Positions 41,458 through 50,052 are shown, counted from the first letter of the stretch. The stretch is 50,185 bases of DNA from Plesiomonas sp051652165 (GCF_051652165.1 NZ_JBOFTR010000001.1:1-50185), one strand, 5' to 3'. Notes: a model not told the origin generated them from the letters alone. Numbers and translations are program-made.

Positions 41458-41973
41458 ATGGCATTACCACGCAAGTTCAAATACCTCAACCTGTTCAACG
41501 CCGGTAACAACTGGATGGGCATTGTTGAGTCATTCACCCTGCCAAAACTCACCCGCAAATTTGAAAAATACCGTGGTGGTGGCATGAACGGCGCAACAGA
41601 CATTGATCTGGGTCTGGATGACGGCGCACTCGAATGTGAATTTACCCTCGGCGGTACAGAAGCCCTCGTGTTCAAACAATGGGGTGCAGCAAAAGCCAAC
41701 GCCGTGCAACTGCGCTTTACCGGCTCAATTCAGCGTGATGACACCGCAGAAGTACAAGCCGTTGAAGTTGTCGTTCTGGGTCGTCACAAAGAAATTGACG
41801 GCGGTGATACCAAACAAGGCGACAGCTCAACCACCAAAATCAGCTTTTCACCCACCTACTACAAACTCACCATTAACGGTGAAGAACTGATCGAAATCGA
41901 CACCATCAACATGATTGAGCGTGCCAACGGTGTTGATTTACTCGAAGCACACCGCAGCGCCATCGGCCTATAA
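41458..41973 (+). CDS. FII: tail tube protein gpFII
   Basis: Inner tail tube, P2 FII family, 171 residues (P2 FII is 172). Opens ALPRKFKYLNLFNAGNNWMG; contains KFEKYRGGGMNGATDIDLGLDDG-type sequence and ends with IDTINMIERANGVDLL. Lies 12 bases after FI. Confidence 0.96.
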   Translation: MALPRKFKYLNLFNAGNNWMGIVESFTLPKLTRKFEKYRGGGMNGATDIDLGLDDGALECEFTLGGTEALVFKQWGAAKANAVQLRFTGSIQRDDTAEVQAVEVVVLGRHKEIDGGDTKQGDSSTTKISFSPTYYKLTINGEELIEIDTINMIERANGVDLLEAHRSAIGL

Positions 41974-41986
41974 CCCTAACCTATTT

Positions 41987-42008
41987 ATGCGCAGTCACTG
42001 CTGCGCAT
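41987..42008 (+). terminator. RNA hairpin between FII and E
   Basis: ATGCGCAG (41987-41994) pairs perfectly with CTGCGCAT (42001-42008) around 6 bases. There is no U tract, so it is more likely an attenuating or mRNA-stabilising hairpin than a full terminator; it could help keep FI/FII expression above that of E and T. Confidence 0.45.
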
Positions 42009-42030
42009 CACCAAAACAACAGGATTAAAC

Positions 42031-42381
42031 ATGACTCAGCCGACAACACCACAAAACGACAACATCACAATGGATATTGCCTCCGGTGAAATCACTGAAA
42101 AAACCGTCACACTCGAAACCCCGATCCAACGTGGTAACACCACCATCACACAAATTGTAGTGCGTAAACCAAAATCAGGCGCACTGCGTGGCTGCCGCTT
42201 GCAAGCACTCATGGAAATGGATGTCGACAACCTCACGCTAGTGCTACCACGCGTAACCACCCCATCCCTGACTCGTGCAGAAGTCATGACACTCGACCCC
42301 GCCGATTTAATGACGTTAAGCGCGGAGGTGGTCTTTTTTTTGCTGCCGAATCGGGTGAAATCAGATATCCAGACAGCCTAA
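42031..42381 (+). CDS. E: tail assembly chaperone gpE
   Basis: 116 residues. P2 E-family tail assembly protein needed for tape-measure folding. The C-terminal region contains the slippery run of eight T at 42334-42341 used to make the extended E+E' product. It lies in the conserved FII-E-E'-T order. Confidence 0.92.
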   Translation: MTQPTTPQNDNITMDIASGEITEKTVTLETPIQRGNTTITQIVVRKPKSGALRGCRLQALMEMDVDNLTLVLPRVTTPSLTRAEVMTLDPADLMTLSAEVVFFLLPNRVKSDIQTA

Positions 42382-42515
42382 TGGTGGAAGACTTGGTGGC
42401 AGACATCGCCACCATCTTTCACTGGTCACCCGATGTCACCAACGATATGTCATTGCCTGAATTACTAGAGTGGCGGCACAAAGCCATTTTGCGCAGCGGA
42501 GCGAATAATGAGTGA
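42340..42515 (+). CDS. E': gpE' extension reached by -1 frameshift
   Basis: After a -1 shift on TTTTTTTT (42334-42341) the frame reads AAESGEIRYPDSLMVEDLVADIATIFHWSPDV-type sequence and ends at the TGA at 42513-42515, overlapping the T start. P2 and most contractile or lambda-like phages make the same long chaperone form by frameshift. The IATIFHWSP segment resembles P2 E'. Efficiency cannot be judged from sequence. Confidence 0.82.
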
Positions 42516-45186
42516 TAGAAATTTACGGTTACAAGTCGTGCTCAACGCTGTCGACAAAATAACCCGCCCATTGAAACTGGCCCAATCCAGCGTTAAGTCG
42601 CTGGCTTCGGTCGTGAAAGAAAGTAAAAACCAACTCAAACAACTCAATGACCAAAGCAAACTCATTGATGCATTTCGAGATACCAGCGCCAAAGCTGCAG
42701 TCACTGCGCAGAACTTAAAAAAAGCCAAAGAGGAAGCCTCTGCCCTCGCCATACAGTTTAAGCAAACAGCCAACCCAACAGCCCAGCAAGCCAAGCTGTT
42801 GCAACACGCAAAAGACCGTGCCAATGATTTACAGCAAGCCTATAACGGCCTGCGCATCTCGGTGCAAAAACAGCGGGAAGGTTTATCTAATGCCGGAATC
42901 AACACACGCAAACTCAATGATGCACAAAAGCAACTAAAAGAACGCGTCACCTCCTCCACGTCTGCCCTCGAACGACAAGAAGACCAACTAAAGCGAACGG
43001 GAGAAATGCAGCGGAAGATGTCGGCAATAAAATCCCAATATAGAAAAACACTAGAAGTACGGGATCGTATTGCGGGTGCCGGTGCATCATCAATGGGTGC
43101 AGGTATTGCAGTCGGTATGCCAGCGTTCAATGCAGTAAAAAGTAACAGTGCAATTGAAGACTCAATGAAAGGTGTAGCTAAACAAGTTAATGGCCTGCTC
43201 AATGATAAAGGCGGTCGAACTACAAAATATTATGAAATGCGAGAAGGAATTCAGCGGTTAAGTGAAATTCTACCCATGCAAAATGGTGCAATGGATATCG
43301 CATCACTGGTGGAAGGTGGTGCTCGTATGGGCGTCACTAAAGACAGTGACCCATGGGAAAAACAGAAAAAAGACCTTCTGAGCTTTGCTGCCGTCTCAGC
43401 CAAAGCATCAAAAGCATTTGAAATGCCAGCAGACCAGTTGGCCGAAGACCTCGGAAAAATCGCATTCCTCTACAAAATTCCCATTAAAAACATCGAGGAC
43501 TTAGGCGATACGCTCAACTACTTAGATGACAACGCTCAGTCTAAAGGTGCGGACATTATCAATGTCATGCAGCGCATGGGCGATGTTGCCGACAAAATGG
43601 ACTACAAACAAGCGGCAGCACTAGGCTCTACTTTCTTATCACTTGGTGCAGCACCTGAAGTAGCAGCAACGGCGAGCAAAGCAATGATGCGTCAGCTAGG
43701 TATCGCATCACAACAAAGTAAGAGTTTTAAAGAGGGAATAAAATCACTTGGTCTAGATGCTGTAAAGCTAGAAAAAGGCATTGCCTATAATGCGGTTGAT
43801 ACCATCAAAGATGTATTAGGGAGAATCAAAGGGCTATCAAAAGAAAGACAACTAGGGGTAATGACTCAAATATTTGGTAAAGAGTTCGGTGATGATGCAC
43901 AAAAACTGGCGCTGAACATTGATGAATTTATCCGTCAGTTAGACTTAACACAGAAAGCTGGCGCAAAAGGCTCTATGCAACGTGAGTCAGATATAGACAA
44001 AGACTCACTATCGTCACAAACCCGCCTGCTAAAAACAGGTATTGAAAACACCTCTTCTTCTCTAGGGGAATCTCTGCGTATCCCATTGCTCGAAGTTATT
44101 GAGTTGGCTAAACGAGCAACAGGATCATTTCGGCAATTCATTGATGAAAACCCACGGCTGGCCACAACGTTGGTAAAAACGGCAGCAGCAATATCAGTAC
44201 TATTAACAGGTTTTGGTGCAATGGCTATAGCAGTCGCCGCAGCATTTGGCCCTATGGCAATAATGCGGATGGCATTCGCTATGATAGGTATAAAGTTGCC
44301 AGGGATCATCAGTATGCTCGGTGGGTTAGCGAAGGGTATTCAGTTTATCGGCACAGCGATAATGTGGTTAGGCCGCGTTATGTTGGCTAACCCTATACTG
44401 GGGGTGCTGACTGCCATTGCAATTGCAGCCGTTTACATCTGGCAGAATTGGGAAACGTTAGGCCCTAAGATAAAAGCACTCTGGGCAAGTATCACTCAGT
44501 GGACACATCAAACATGGAACGCAATTACACAACTAATTTCAACCAAGTGGACTGAAATTGTAGCAGGAGCAAAGGCATTGCCTGCTCAATTTGTAGAGGC
44601 TGGGCGGGGAATGATTGACAGTCTATTGTCAGGGATTAATGAAAAGTGGGAAACACTGAAAGCAAAGTTAGCGTCACTCTCTAGCTATCTACCAGATTGG
44701 ATGAAATCAAATCCCACAATTCCTGCCGCTGCTACCGCTCAAGCCATACCAAAAAGTACGGCGAAAAAGTCAGGCTTTGCTGGGCTATTCGACTCCGGTG
44801 GCTATATCCCATCCGGTAAATTTGGCATTGCCGGTGAATATGGTCCAGAGTTTGTGAATGGCCCTGCGCGGATAACCAGCCGAAAACAAACTGCAATCAT
44901 GGCTGCCGTTGCATCTCTCGGTCTCAGTGCCGCAGTGCCTGCGGCTACCGCACCACTGCACCCATTTAGCTTGCCTGCAGCTGAATACAAAACACAGTCA
45001 GCAGCACCAGCCGCTCAACGCAATGCTCCGATAGTCAGTGCCGGAAAAACAGAAATTCACATTCATGCAGCGCCAAATCAGTCACCGCAAGACATTGCAC
45101 GCATTGTTATGCAGGCGATGGACGAGCGTGATCGTAAACAGCAAGCCCGTGCGCGTCGGCAGTTCAGTGATCGAGAGGTGTTTTAA
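42508..45186 (+). CDS. T: tail tape measure protein gpT
   Basis: 892 residues (P2 T is 815). It has an N-terminal coiled coil (about 15-180), a TMP_2-type region (residues about 190-500), hydrophobic membrane-like helices (about 555-650: TAAAISVLLTGFGAMAIAVA), and a C-terminal domain with FDSGGYIPSGKFGIAGEYGP. It sets tail length and helps eject DNA. Overlaps the E' stop. Confidence 0.95.
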   Translation: MSDRNLRLQVVLNAVDKITRPLKLAQSSVKSLASVVKESKNQLKQLNDQSKLIDAFRDTSAKAAVTAQNLKKAKEEASALAIQFKQTANPTAQQAKLLQHAKDRANDLQQAYNGLRISVQKQREGLSNAGINTRKLNDAQKQLKERVTSSTSALERQEDQLKRTGEMQRKMSAIKSQYRKTLEVRDRIAGAGASSMGAGIAVGMPAFNAVKSNSAIEDSMKGVAKQVNGLLNDKGGRTTKYYEMREGIQRLSEILPMQNGAMDIASLVEGGARMGVTKDSDPWEKQKKDLLSFAAVSAKASKAFEMPADQLAEDLGKIAFLYKIPIKNIEDLGDTLNYLDDNAQSKGADIINVMQRMGDVADKMDYKQAAALGSTFLSLGAAPEVAATASKAMMRQLGIASQQSKSFKEGIKSLGLDAVKLEKGIAYNAVDTIKDVLGRIKGLSKERQLGVMTQIFGKEFGDDAQKLALNIDEFIRQLDLTQKAGAKGSMQRESDIDKDSLSSQTRLLKTGIENTSSSLGESLRIPLLEVIELAKRATGSFRQFIDENPRLATTLVKTAAAISVLLTGFGAMAIAVAAAFGPMAIMRMAFAMIGIKLPGIISMLGGLAKGIQFIGTAIMWLGRVMLANPILGVLTAIAIAAVYIWQNWETLGPKIKALWASITQWTHQTWNAITQLISTKWTEIVAGAKALPAQFVEAGRGMIDSLLSGINEKWETLKAKLASLSSYLPDWMKSNPTIPAAATAQAIPKSTAKKSGFAGLFDSGGYIPSGKFGIAGEYGPEFVNGPARITSRKQTAIMAAVASLGLSAAVPAATAPLHPFSLPAAEYKTQSAAPAAQRNAPIVSAGKTEIHIHAAPNQSPQDIARIVMQAMDERDRKQQARARRQFSDREVF

Positions 45187-45188
45187 TT

Positions 45189-45632
45189 ATGATGCTGTCA
45201 CTCGGGCTATTCGTCTTCATGCTAAAAACTGTGCCATACCAAGAATTACAGTTACAAAAAGCATGGCGACATCCAACCAATGGGCGAATTGGCCTCCGCC
45301 CATCTTCCCAGTTTTTAGGGCCAGACAATGACACTATCACCCTAACAGGCACGCTGTTCCCCGCACTCACCGGTGGCCGTTTCTCTATGCTGACGTTAGA
45401 GCAAATGGCCGACACAGGTAAAGCATGGTCGTTGCTTGATGGCGCTGGAACAATCTACGGAATGTTTTTAATTGATAGCATCAGCCAGACAAAAAAAGTG
45501 TTTTTTAGAGATGGTTCAGCGCGGCAAATTGAGTTCACAATCGTATTAAAACAGGCCGATGCATCACTGTCAGACATGTACGGAAATCTAACCGAACAGC
45601 TAACACAAATAGCGGGGGGCGTTACACTATGA
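45189..45632 (+). CDS. U: tail protein gpU
   Basis: 147 residues, P2 U family (159). It starts two bases after T; FVFMLKTVPYQELQLQKAWRHP and FTIVLKQADASLSDMYG are typical. A tail terminator or hub-associated protein. The stop overlaps the D start (ATGA). Confidence 0.94.
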   Translation: MMLSLGLFVFMLKTVPYQELQLQKAWRHPTNGRIGLRPSSQFLGPDNDTITLTGTLFPALTGGRFSMLTLEQMADTGKAWSLLDGAGTIYGMFLIDSISQTKKVFFRDGSARQIEFTIVLKQADASLSDMYGNLTEQLTQIAGGVTL

Positions 45633-46714
45633 TCGGGCAAAACTGGCTGTATGACTCCAACACCCCCGCATACCGCTTAACGCTAGCTGGAAAAGACATA
45701 ACAACCAACATAGAAAGCCGTCTGATATCACTAACACTCACAGATAACAGAGGCTTTGAAGCCGACATGCTAGACATAGAGCTAGACGATGCAGACGGCA
45801 TGCTAGAACTACCCAACCGTGGAGTCAGTATCACCCTTGCCCTTGGGTGGAAGGGTCAAGCACTCACACCAAAGGGCAGCTTTACAGTAGATGCAGTTGA
45901 ACACTCAGGCGCACCAGACAAGCTAATAATACGCGCCAGTAGTGCAGACTTTCGAGATACATTAAATCTAAAACGTGATGCCTCTTATCACAATATAAAG
46001 CTAGGCGATATTGTCACCACCATCGCCAAACGCAACAAACTCGATGTTGCACTAGATAGCATCATGGCCGAGATACACATCACCCACATTGATCAAACCA
46101 ACGAATCAGATGGCAGCTTTTTAACCCGTCTGGCAAAACAGGAAGGGGCTATAGCATCAGTTAAAGGTGGTAAGCTGCTTTTTATACGCCAAGGCCAAGG
46201 GCAAACAGCCAGCGGAAAACCACTCCAAACGCTGATGCTCACCCGCAAAAAAGGGGATACACACCGGTTTAGTATTGCTGACAGAGATGCGTATACCGGT
46301 GTTATTGCCCACTGGCTCAACACCCGTGATCCGCAAAAAAAAGAGCAGGTAAAAGTAAAACGTAAGGCCAGCTCAAAACCAAAAAAAACAACTGAAAAAC
46401 AAGGCGATTACCTAGTAGGCACAGAAGACAATGTATTAGTGCTGGGCCATACCTATGCAAGCAAAGAGAACGCGGCACGAGCTGCAAAAAATGCGTGGCA
46501 GAAGTTACAGCGCGGAGTCGCAACACTCAGCATTCAACTAGCACAGGGGCGTGCAGATATTTACCCAGAAATGCCCGTCATCACTGCAGGGTTTAAAACA
46601 CAAATTGATACAGCAAAGTGGTTACTCACAACCGTAGCGCACTCAGTCACTGATAGCGGGTACACAAACGCATTAGAGCTAGAAGTCATGATTGATGATT
46701 TAGGTATGGAGTAA
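45629..46714 (+). CDS. D: tail hub protein gpD
   Basis: 361 residues, P2 D family (387), homologous to the T4 gp27/VgrG-like hub that carries the spike. Opens with PAYRLTLAGKDITTNIESRL and has TPKGSFTVDAVEHSGAPDKL and the C-terminal WLLTTVAHSVTDSGYTNALELEV. Last structural gene. Confidence 0.95.
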   Translation: MIGQNWLYDSNTPAYRLTLAGKDITTNIESRLISLTLTDNRGFEADMLDIELDDADGMLELPNRGVSITLALGWKGQALTPKGSFTVDAVEHSGAPDKLIIRASSADFRDTLNLKRDASYHNIKLGDIVTTIAKRNKLDVALDSIMAEIHITHIDQTNESDGSFLTRLAKQEGAIASVKGGKLLFIRQGQGQTASGKPLQTLMLTRKKGDTHRFSIADRDAYTGVIAHWLNTRDPQKKEQVKVKRKASSKPKKTTEKQGDYLVGTEDNVLVLGHTYASKENAARAAKNAWQKLQRGVATLSIQLAQGRADIYPEMPVITAGFKTQIDTAKWLLTTVAHSVTDSGYTNALELEVMIDDLGME

Positions 46715-46720
46715 AGCTAC

Positions 46721-46760
46721 CTCATTTGGGAATTATGAGATAACATAAAACCCAAATGAG
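46721..46760 (+). other. inverted repeat between D and ogr
   Basis: CTCATTTGGG (46721-46730) and CCCAAATGAG (46751-46760) are perfect 10-bp inverted repeats 20 bases apart. There is no U tract. It may be an attenuating hairpin or an operator for the ogr gene that begins 20 bases later. Confidence 0.6.
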
Positions 46761-46780
46761 ATTATATTGGAGAGATAGCT

Positions 46781-46999
46781 ATGATGAATTGCCCTAAATG
46801 TGGGCATGTGGCTCACACAAGAAGTAGCTTTCAAGTAACAGAGAGTACGAAGGAACGTTACTGCCAATGCCAGAGCGTTCATTGTGGTAGTACTTTTGTC
46901 ACTCATGAAACCGTAGTACGTTTCATCGTTACACCTGTATTAGTTAATAATGTGCCACCACACCCAACCCAGAGTGGCCAAGGTCACATGAACTTTTAA
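46781..46999 (+). CDS. ogr: late transcription activator Ogr/Delta
   Basis: 72 residues (71 from the second ATG). Zinc-finger activator that recruits RNA polymerase to late promoters. The cysteine pattern C-x2-C-x22-C-x4-C (MNCPKCGHVAH ... CQSVHC) and TKERYCQCQSVHCGSTFVTHE match P2 Ogr. Its targets are the TGT-N12-ACA sites at 27471, 33012 and 40186. Confidence 0.95.
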   Translation: MMNCPKCGHVAHTRSSFQVTESTKERYCQCQSVHCGSTFVTHETVVRFIVTPVLVNNVPPHPTQSGQGHMNF

Positions 47000-47020
47000 G
47001 CTAGGAAATCTTAAATGGTT

Positions 47021-47503
47021 TTATTCATCTGGAATCTCGCCAGTATCAATAAAGTGAATAAAGCCAAGTTCATTAATGATTATGACTCCATTCATTCTGG
47101 CGGCTGTCACTTTTGATGGCCCTGCGTTGTACCCACAACAAAGCATTTGAAGGTTCTGGGTTACAGAGCTTCTTATAGTCAAACCTCGTGCAATACCGAT
47201 TCCTATCAGCCTATCTTTATCTGCTTTTTTAAAGCCAGTAAAACAAACATCAAATGTTTTCGGTTTAGACTCGGATTTTTTTATAAGATGAGAATAGTTT
47301 TCAGGATGGAATTTATTACATTCTTGAGTGGCTTGCTCTGATGAGCTGTATTGCTTGAGCACGCGGTCATTGCGGAAGGTTTTTATACTATGTGTTTTTT
47401 TACATATGCCCTGTGTATAGCTTTCACTGTGACTGACATTTTCTATCGAATGGGCAGCAATACACCCCTGTGCGTTAATGTAAACAAAGTGCATATCATC
47501 CAT
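47021..47503 (-). CDS. BRCT-domain protein near attR
   Basis: 160 residues. The C-terminal half (KTFDVCFTGFKKADKDRLIG, SSVTQNLQMLCCGYNAGPSKV) has the BRCT layout seen in NAD-dependent ligase and in the protein near attL. The N-terminal 75 residues are not recognised (HSIKTFRNDRVLKQYSSS). AT-rich, single gene on the minus strand between ogr and attR, so a moron. No nuclease or ligase motif. Function unknown; possibly nick or DNA-end recognition. Confidence 0.75.
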   Translation of the reverse strand: MDDMHFVYINAQGCIAAHSIENVSHSESYTQGICKKTHSIKTFRNDRVLKQYSSSEQATQECNKFHPENYSHLIKKSESKPKTFDVCFTGFKKADKDRLIGIGIARGLTIRSSVTQNLQMLCCGYNAGPSKVTAARMNGVIIINELGFIHFIDTGEIPDE

Positions 47504-47562
47504 GTAGCAGCCCCAATGAGTGATTTAAGTATGTAGTAGGCGGCATTTACAGCTTGCTGCCT

Positions 47563-47580
47563 GTCGCCAATTTGCCGCCA
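47563..47580. repeat. possible integrase arm-type site, right
   Basis: GTCGCCAATTTGCCGCCA, near copy of 12955-12973 with one fewer base in the middle. It lies 45 bases from attR inside the phage. Confidence 0.45.
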
Positions 47581-47591
47581 CTTATATAACA

Positions 47592-47619
47592 AAAGGGTTA
47601 CGTTTTCACGTAACCCTTT
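47592..47619 (-). terminator. phage-borne terminator for ssrA
   Basis: AAAGGGTTACGT (47592-47603) pairs perfectly with ACGTAACCCTTT (47608-47619) around TTTC. On the minus strand it is followed by TGTTATATAAG after a U pair from the stem, and lies 9 bases past the ssrA 3' end. It replaces the chromosomal terminator now stranded at 12748-12778. Confidence 0.8.
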
Positions 47620-47624
47620 GTTTT

Positions 47625-47672
47625 ATTTGGTGGAGCTGGCGGGAGTTGAACCCGCGTCCGAAATTACTACAC
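47625..47672 (-). repeat. attR: 48-bp repeat inside ssrA
   Basis: Identical to 12811-12858. The bases 47628-47672 are the 3' end of the functional tmRNA, so the phage-carried copy restores the gene after integration. Confidence 0.95.
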
Positions 47673-47991
47673 CGTCGGTACTACATGCTTAGTCTAGTCT
47701 TTACATTCACCGAGCAGCTGCGGACAGACACGCCACTGAACGACTATCCTGATTAAATTTAACGCTTCCGCCCCAGGCAAGACTTCCACGCGATCTCGTT
47801 TTGGTTTGACCTCTCTTGATCCCGGTCCTACGAGAGGAGGCTAGGGAGAGAGGGCTCTAAGCAGGTTATTAAGCTGCTAGTGCGTAGTTTTCGTCGTTTG
47901 CGACTATGTTTTGCGGCTTTTTTACGAGGCCTACCGCACCTCGGCATGCACCTTGGGTTTCGCCAATCCCGTCGAATCCAAAATCAGCCCC
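47628..47991 (-). ncRNA. ssrA: transfer-messenger RNA (tmRNA)
   Basis: Rescues stalled ribosomes together with SmpB. The 364-nt RNA starts GGGGCTGATTTTGGATTCGA and ends TCCACCA, forming the tRNA-Ala-like acceptor and T arm. The resume codon and tag reading frame (47866-47901) give ANDENYALAA followed by two stop codons, the same tag as E. coli. The last 45 nt come from the prophage side of the att site and are unchanged, so function should be retained. Confidence 0.97.
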
Positions 47992-48072
47992 AAGTTTTAC
48001 AGAACCAGTATACCAGAGAAATCACTACTCGCATCAACTATTATTGGCTAAATTCAGGCATTTAATCATCAA

Positions 48073-48558
48073 TTAGCGGCCAGCATGTTTCATAATTCGC
48101 TCTTTTGCCACCTTCCATTCACGATCTTTAATATCTGCACGTTTGTCATGCAGCTTTTTACCTTTTGCTAGGCCAATCTTCACCTTAACCCATGGCCCTT
48201 TCCAATACAGGCTTAATGCCATCACAGTATAACCCTCTCGGTTTACACTGCCATACAGGGTATCGAGCTCACGTTGTTTGAGTAATAACTTACGCGTACG
48301 TGTCGGATCACAGACAACATGGCTCGATGCAACAGATAATGGATTAAACGTTGCACCAAACAGATAAGCCTCACCATCTTTTAACAGCACATAACTTTCA
48401 CTAATATTCGCTTTTCCGGATCGCAGAGACTTTACTTCCCATCCCTGCAAAGACAAACCCGCTTCTACTTCATTTTCGATAAAGAACTCATGGCGAGCAC
48501 GTTTATTTAGTGCAATAGTCGCTGAACCTGCTTTCTTGTTCGCATTTTTCTTTGTCAT
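48073..48558 (-). CDS. smpB: SsrA-binding protein SmpB
   Basis: Binds tmRNA and delivers it to stalled ribosomes. It is 161 residues; N-terminal basic segment, KRARHEFFIENEVEAGL, LQGWEVKSLRSGKANI, the core GYTVMALSLYWK, and a basic C-terminal tail (KVAKERIMKHAGR) that enters the mRNA channel. It lies directly upstream of ssrA on the same strand, as in E. coli. Confidence 0.97.
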   Translation of the reverse strand: MTKKNANKKAGSATIALNKRARHEFFIENEVEAGLSLQGWEVKSLRSGKANISESYVLLKDGEAYLFGATFNPLSVASSHVVCDPTRTRKLLLKQRELDTLYGSVNREGYTVMALSLYWKGPWVKVKIGLAKGKKLHDKRADIKDREWKVAKERIMKHAGR

Positions 48559-48704
48559 TCGCGCACCCTAAATCTTTATGTGCCTAAGGCATTATCATCT
48601 ATCTGTATTCTACCGCCTTTTAAGGGAAATGAGCCATCTCTGCCTTTAGGAGTGTGAAATTGAGTGTTATGATCAGGCCGTTTTTAGTGTTATGAGGTAC
48701 TACC

Positions 48705-49139
48705 ATGCCACAGATCAGTCGATCTGCGCTCGTTCCATTCAGTGCTGAGCAGATGTACACACTGGTCAATGACGTGGCTGCATATCCCCACTTCTTACCG
48801 GGATGTACAGGCAGCCGCATTTTGTCACAAGAGCAAAACAGTATGACAGCTGCCGTTGATGTTTCAAAAGTAGGGATCAGCAAAACATTTATTACAAAAA
48901 ACACCCTATTGATCAACCAACGTATTCAAATGAATCTTGTAGACGGCCCATTTCGTAAATTAACCGGAGGCTGGCACTTTACCCCGCTCGGTGAACAAGC
49001 GTGTAAAGTAGAACTGCATCTTGATTTCGAGTTTACCAGTACGTTGATTGAAATGGCATTCGGGCGTGTATTTAAAGAACTGGCCAGTAATATGGTGCAA
49101 TCATTTACGCTAAGAGCAAAAGAGGTCTACAGTGGCTGA
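48705..49139 (+). CDS. ratA: ribosome-association toxin RatA / coenzyme Q-binding START protein
   Basis: 144 residues with the START/polyketide-cyclase fold: MPQISRSALVPFSAEQMYTL, VNDVAAYPHFLPGC, and C-terminal FEFTSTLIEMAFGRVFKEL. E. coli RatA is reported to bind 50S subunits, while homologues (Coq10 type) bind ubiquinone. It diverges from smpB and overlaps ratB by eight bases. Confidence 0.95.
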   Translation: MPQISRSALVPFSAEQMYTLVNDVAAYPHFLPGCTGSRILSQEQNSMTAAVDVSKVGISKTFITKNTLLINQRIQMNLVDGPFRKLTGGWHFTPLGEQACKVELHLDFEFTSTLIEMAFGRVFKELASNMVQSFTLRAKEVYSG

Positions 49140-49422
49140 TATTCAAGTTGAAGTTGTTTATGCTCTGCCTCACAAACAACGCGTGTTATCTGTGACCGTA
49201 TCTGCCATAACTACACTTGAAGAGATTATTTTACGCTCTGGCATTTTACAATTATGCCCAGATATTGATTTACGTAAAAATCGTATCGGCATTTACAGTC
49301 GAATGGCCAAATTATCTGACCACGCCAGTGATGGTGATCGTATAGAGATCTACCGCCCGCTGTTAGCTGATCCCAAGGAAATGCGTAGACAACGAGCAGA
49401 ACAAGTCAAAGATAAAAAATAA
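49132..49422 (+). CDS. ratB: RnfH-family ubiquitin-fold protein RatB
   Basis: 96 residues. Short beta-grasp protein (ADIQVEVVYALPHKQRVLSV, RIGIYSRMAKLSDHASDGDRIEIYRPL) with a charged C-terminus (DPKEMRRQRAEQVKDKK). It overlaps ratA, forming the conserved ratA-ratB pair. The family's cellular role is uncertain; it is not part of an rnf cluster here. Confidence 0.93.
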   Translation: MADIQVEVVYALPHKQRVLSVTVSAITTLEEIILRSGILQLCPDIDLRKNRIGIYSRMAKLSDHASDGDRIEIYRPLLADPKEMRRQRAEQVKDKK

Positions 49423-49670
49423 ATCGTACCCTAAAATAATCTGCATCACTTTTAATAACTAACAAAACAAATAATTTACAGTATGATTCGCTCTCTTTAC
49501 TTAACCTGCTTTTTTTATTTGTTTTGTTACTTAAACCAATCACACCTCATCTCAAATACCGACCTACATATATCATTGTATAAACAAATATCCTAGCAAA
49601 GGCTACATATCACACTAACATTCAAGGAATGAAATCTACATTATTCTTGGATACTGATTTTTTACGATAA
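49423..49670. other. AT-rich intergenic region
   Basis: No coding frame, no clear promoter or terminator seen after ratB. It leads into the heptamer tandem repeat. Confidence 0.5.
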
Positions 49671-49807
49671 GAGAATAGAGAATAGAGAATAGAGAATAGA
49701 GAATAGAGAATAGAGAATAGAGAATAGAGAATAGAGAATAGAGAATAGAGAATAGAGAATAGAGAATAGAGAATAGAGAATAGAGAATAGAGAATAGAGA
49801 ATAGAGA
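49671..49807. repeat. 19.6-copy tandem repeat of GAGAATA
   Basis: Nineteen perfect, uninterrupted copies of the heptamer GAGAATA (49671-49803) followed by GAGA. No substitution is seen, so it is likely young and variable in copy number between strains. It lies in non-coding DNA between ratB and the tRNA genes, and 7 is not a multiple of 3. Confidence 0.97.
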
Positions 49808-49940
49808 CGCAGTAATTTGATAAGAACTATTAAAAAAGAAAATAGCTAAAACACCGAATGCTTTACCTATTTAACTCTATATTTATTGATAATTAAAAAT
49901 AAAAACATATTCTATTTGAGTTAAAGGCTAAATGCAAAAA

Positions 49941-49965
49941 ATCCAGCATCTCTGCTGGATTTTTT
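49941..49965. terminator. bidirectional terminator after tRNA genes
   Basis: ATCCAGC (49941-49947) pairs with GCTGGAT (49954-49960). It is flanked by six A on the left and five T on the right, so it works on both strands: chiefly for the leftward tRNA transcript, and possibly for rightward reads from ratB. Confidence 0.85.
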
Positions 49966-49969
49966 GTTT

Positions 49970-50045
49970 TGGCAGGGGCGGAGAGACTCGAACTCCCAAC
50001 ATTCGGTTTTGGAGACCGACGCTCTACCAATTGAACTACGCCCCT
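49970..50045 (-). tRNA. trpT: tRNA-Trp (CCA anticodon)
   Basis: 76 nt including an encoded CCA. Minus strand starts AGGGGCGTAGTTCAATTGGT and has anticodon loop TCTCCAAAA, T-loop GTTCGAGTC, and acceptor CGCCCCTG-CCA. It differs from E. coli tRNA-Trp only slightly in the anticodon stem. Confidence 0.96.
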
Positions 50046-50052
50046 AAATCAG

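Larger units (their letters stand above)
12811..47672. mobile_element. P2/186-like prophage integrated in ssrA
   Basis: About 34.9 kb bounded by 48-bp direct repeats of the ssrA 3' end. It carries a full temperate-phage gene set: integrase, 186-type CI and CII, a HUH replication protein, complete P2-order head, lysis and tail genes, and an Ogr activator. All late genes are open and no insertion sequence interrupts them, so the prophage looks potentially inducible. Accessory genes sit at three places: next to the integrase, between cos and the portal gene, and between the tail-fibre chaperone and the tail sheath gene. Confidence 0.95.

Noticed and set aside
49671..49807. CRISPR array
   Set aside because: Repeats are 7 bases with no spacers; it is a simple tandem repeat. 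No cas genes are present in the window.
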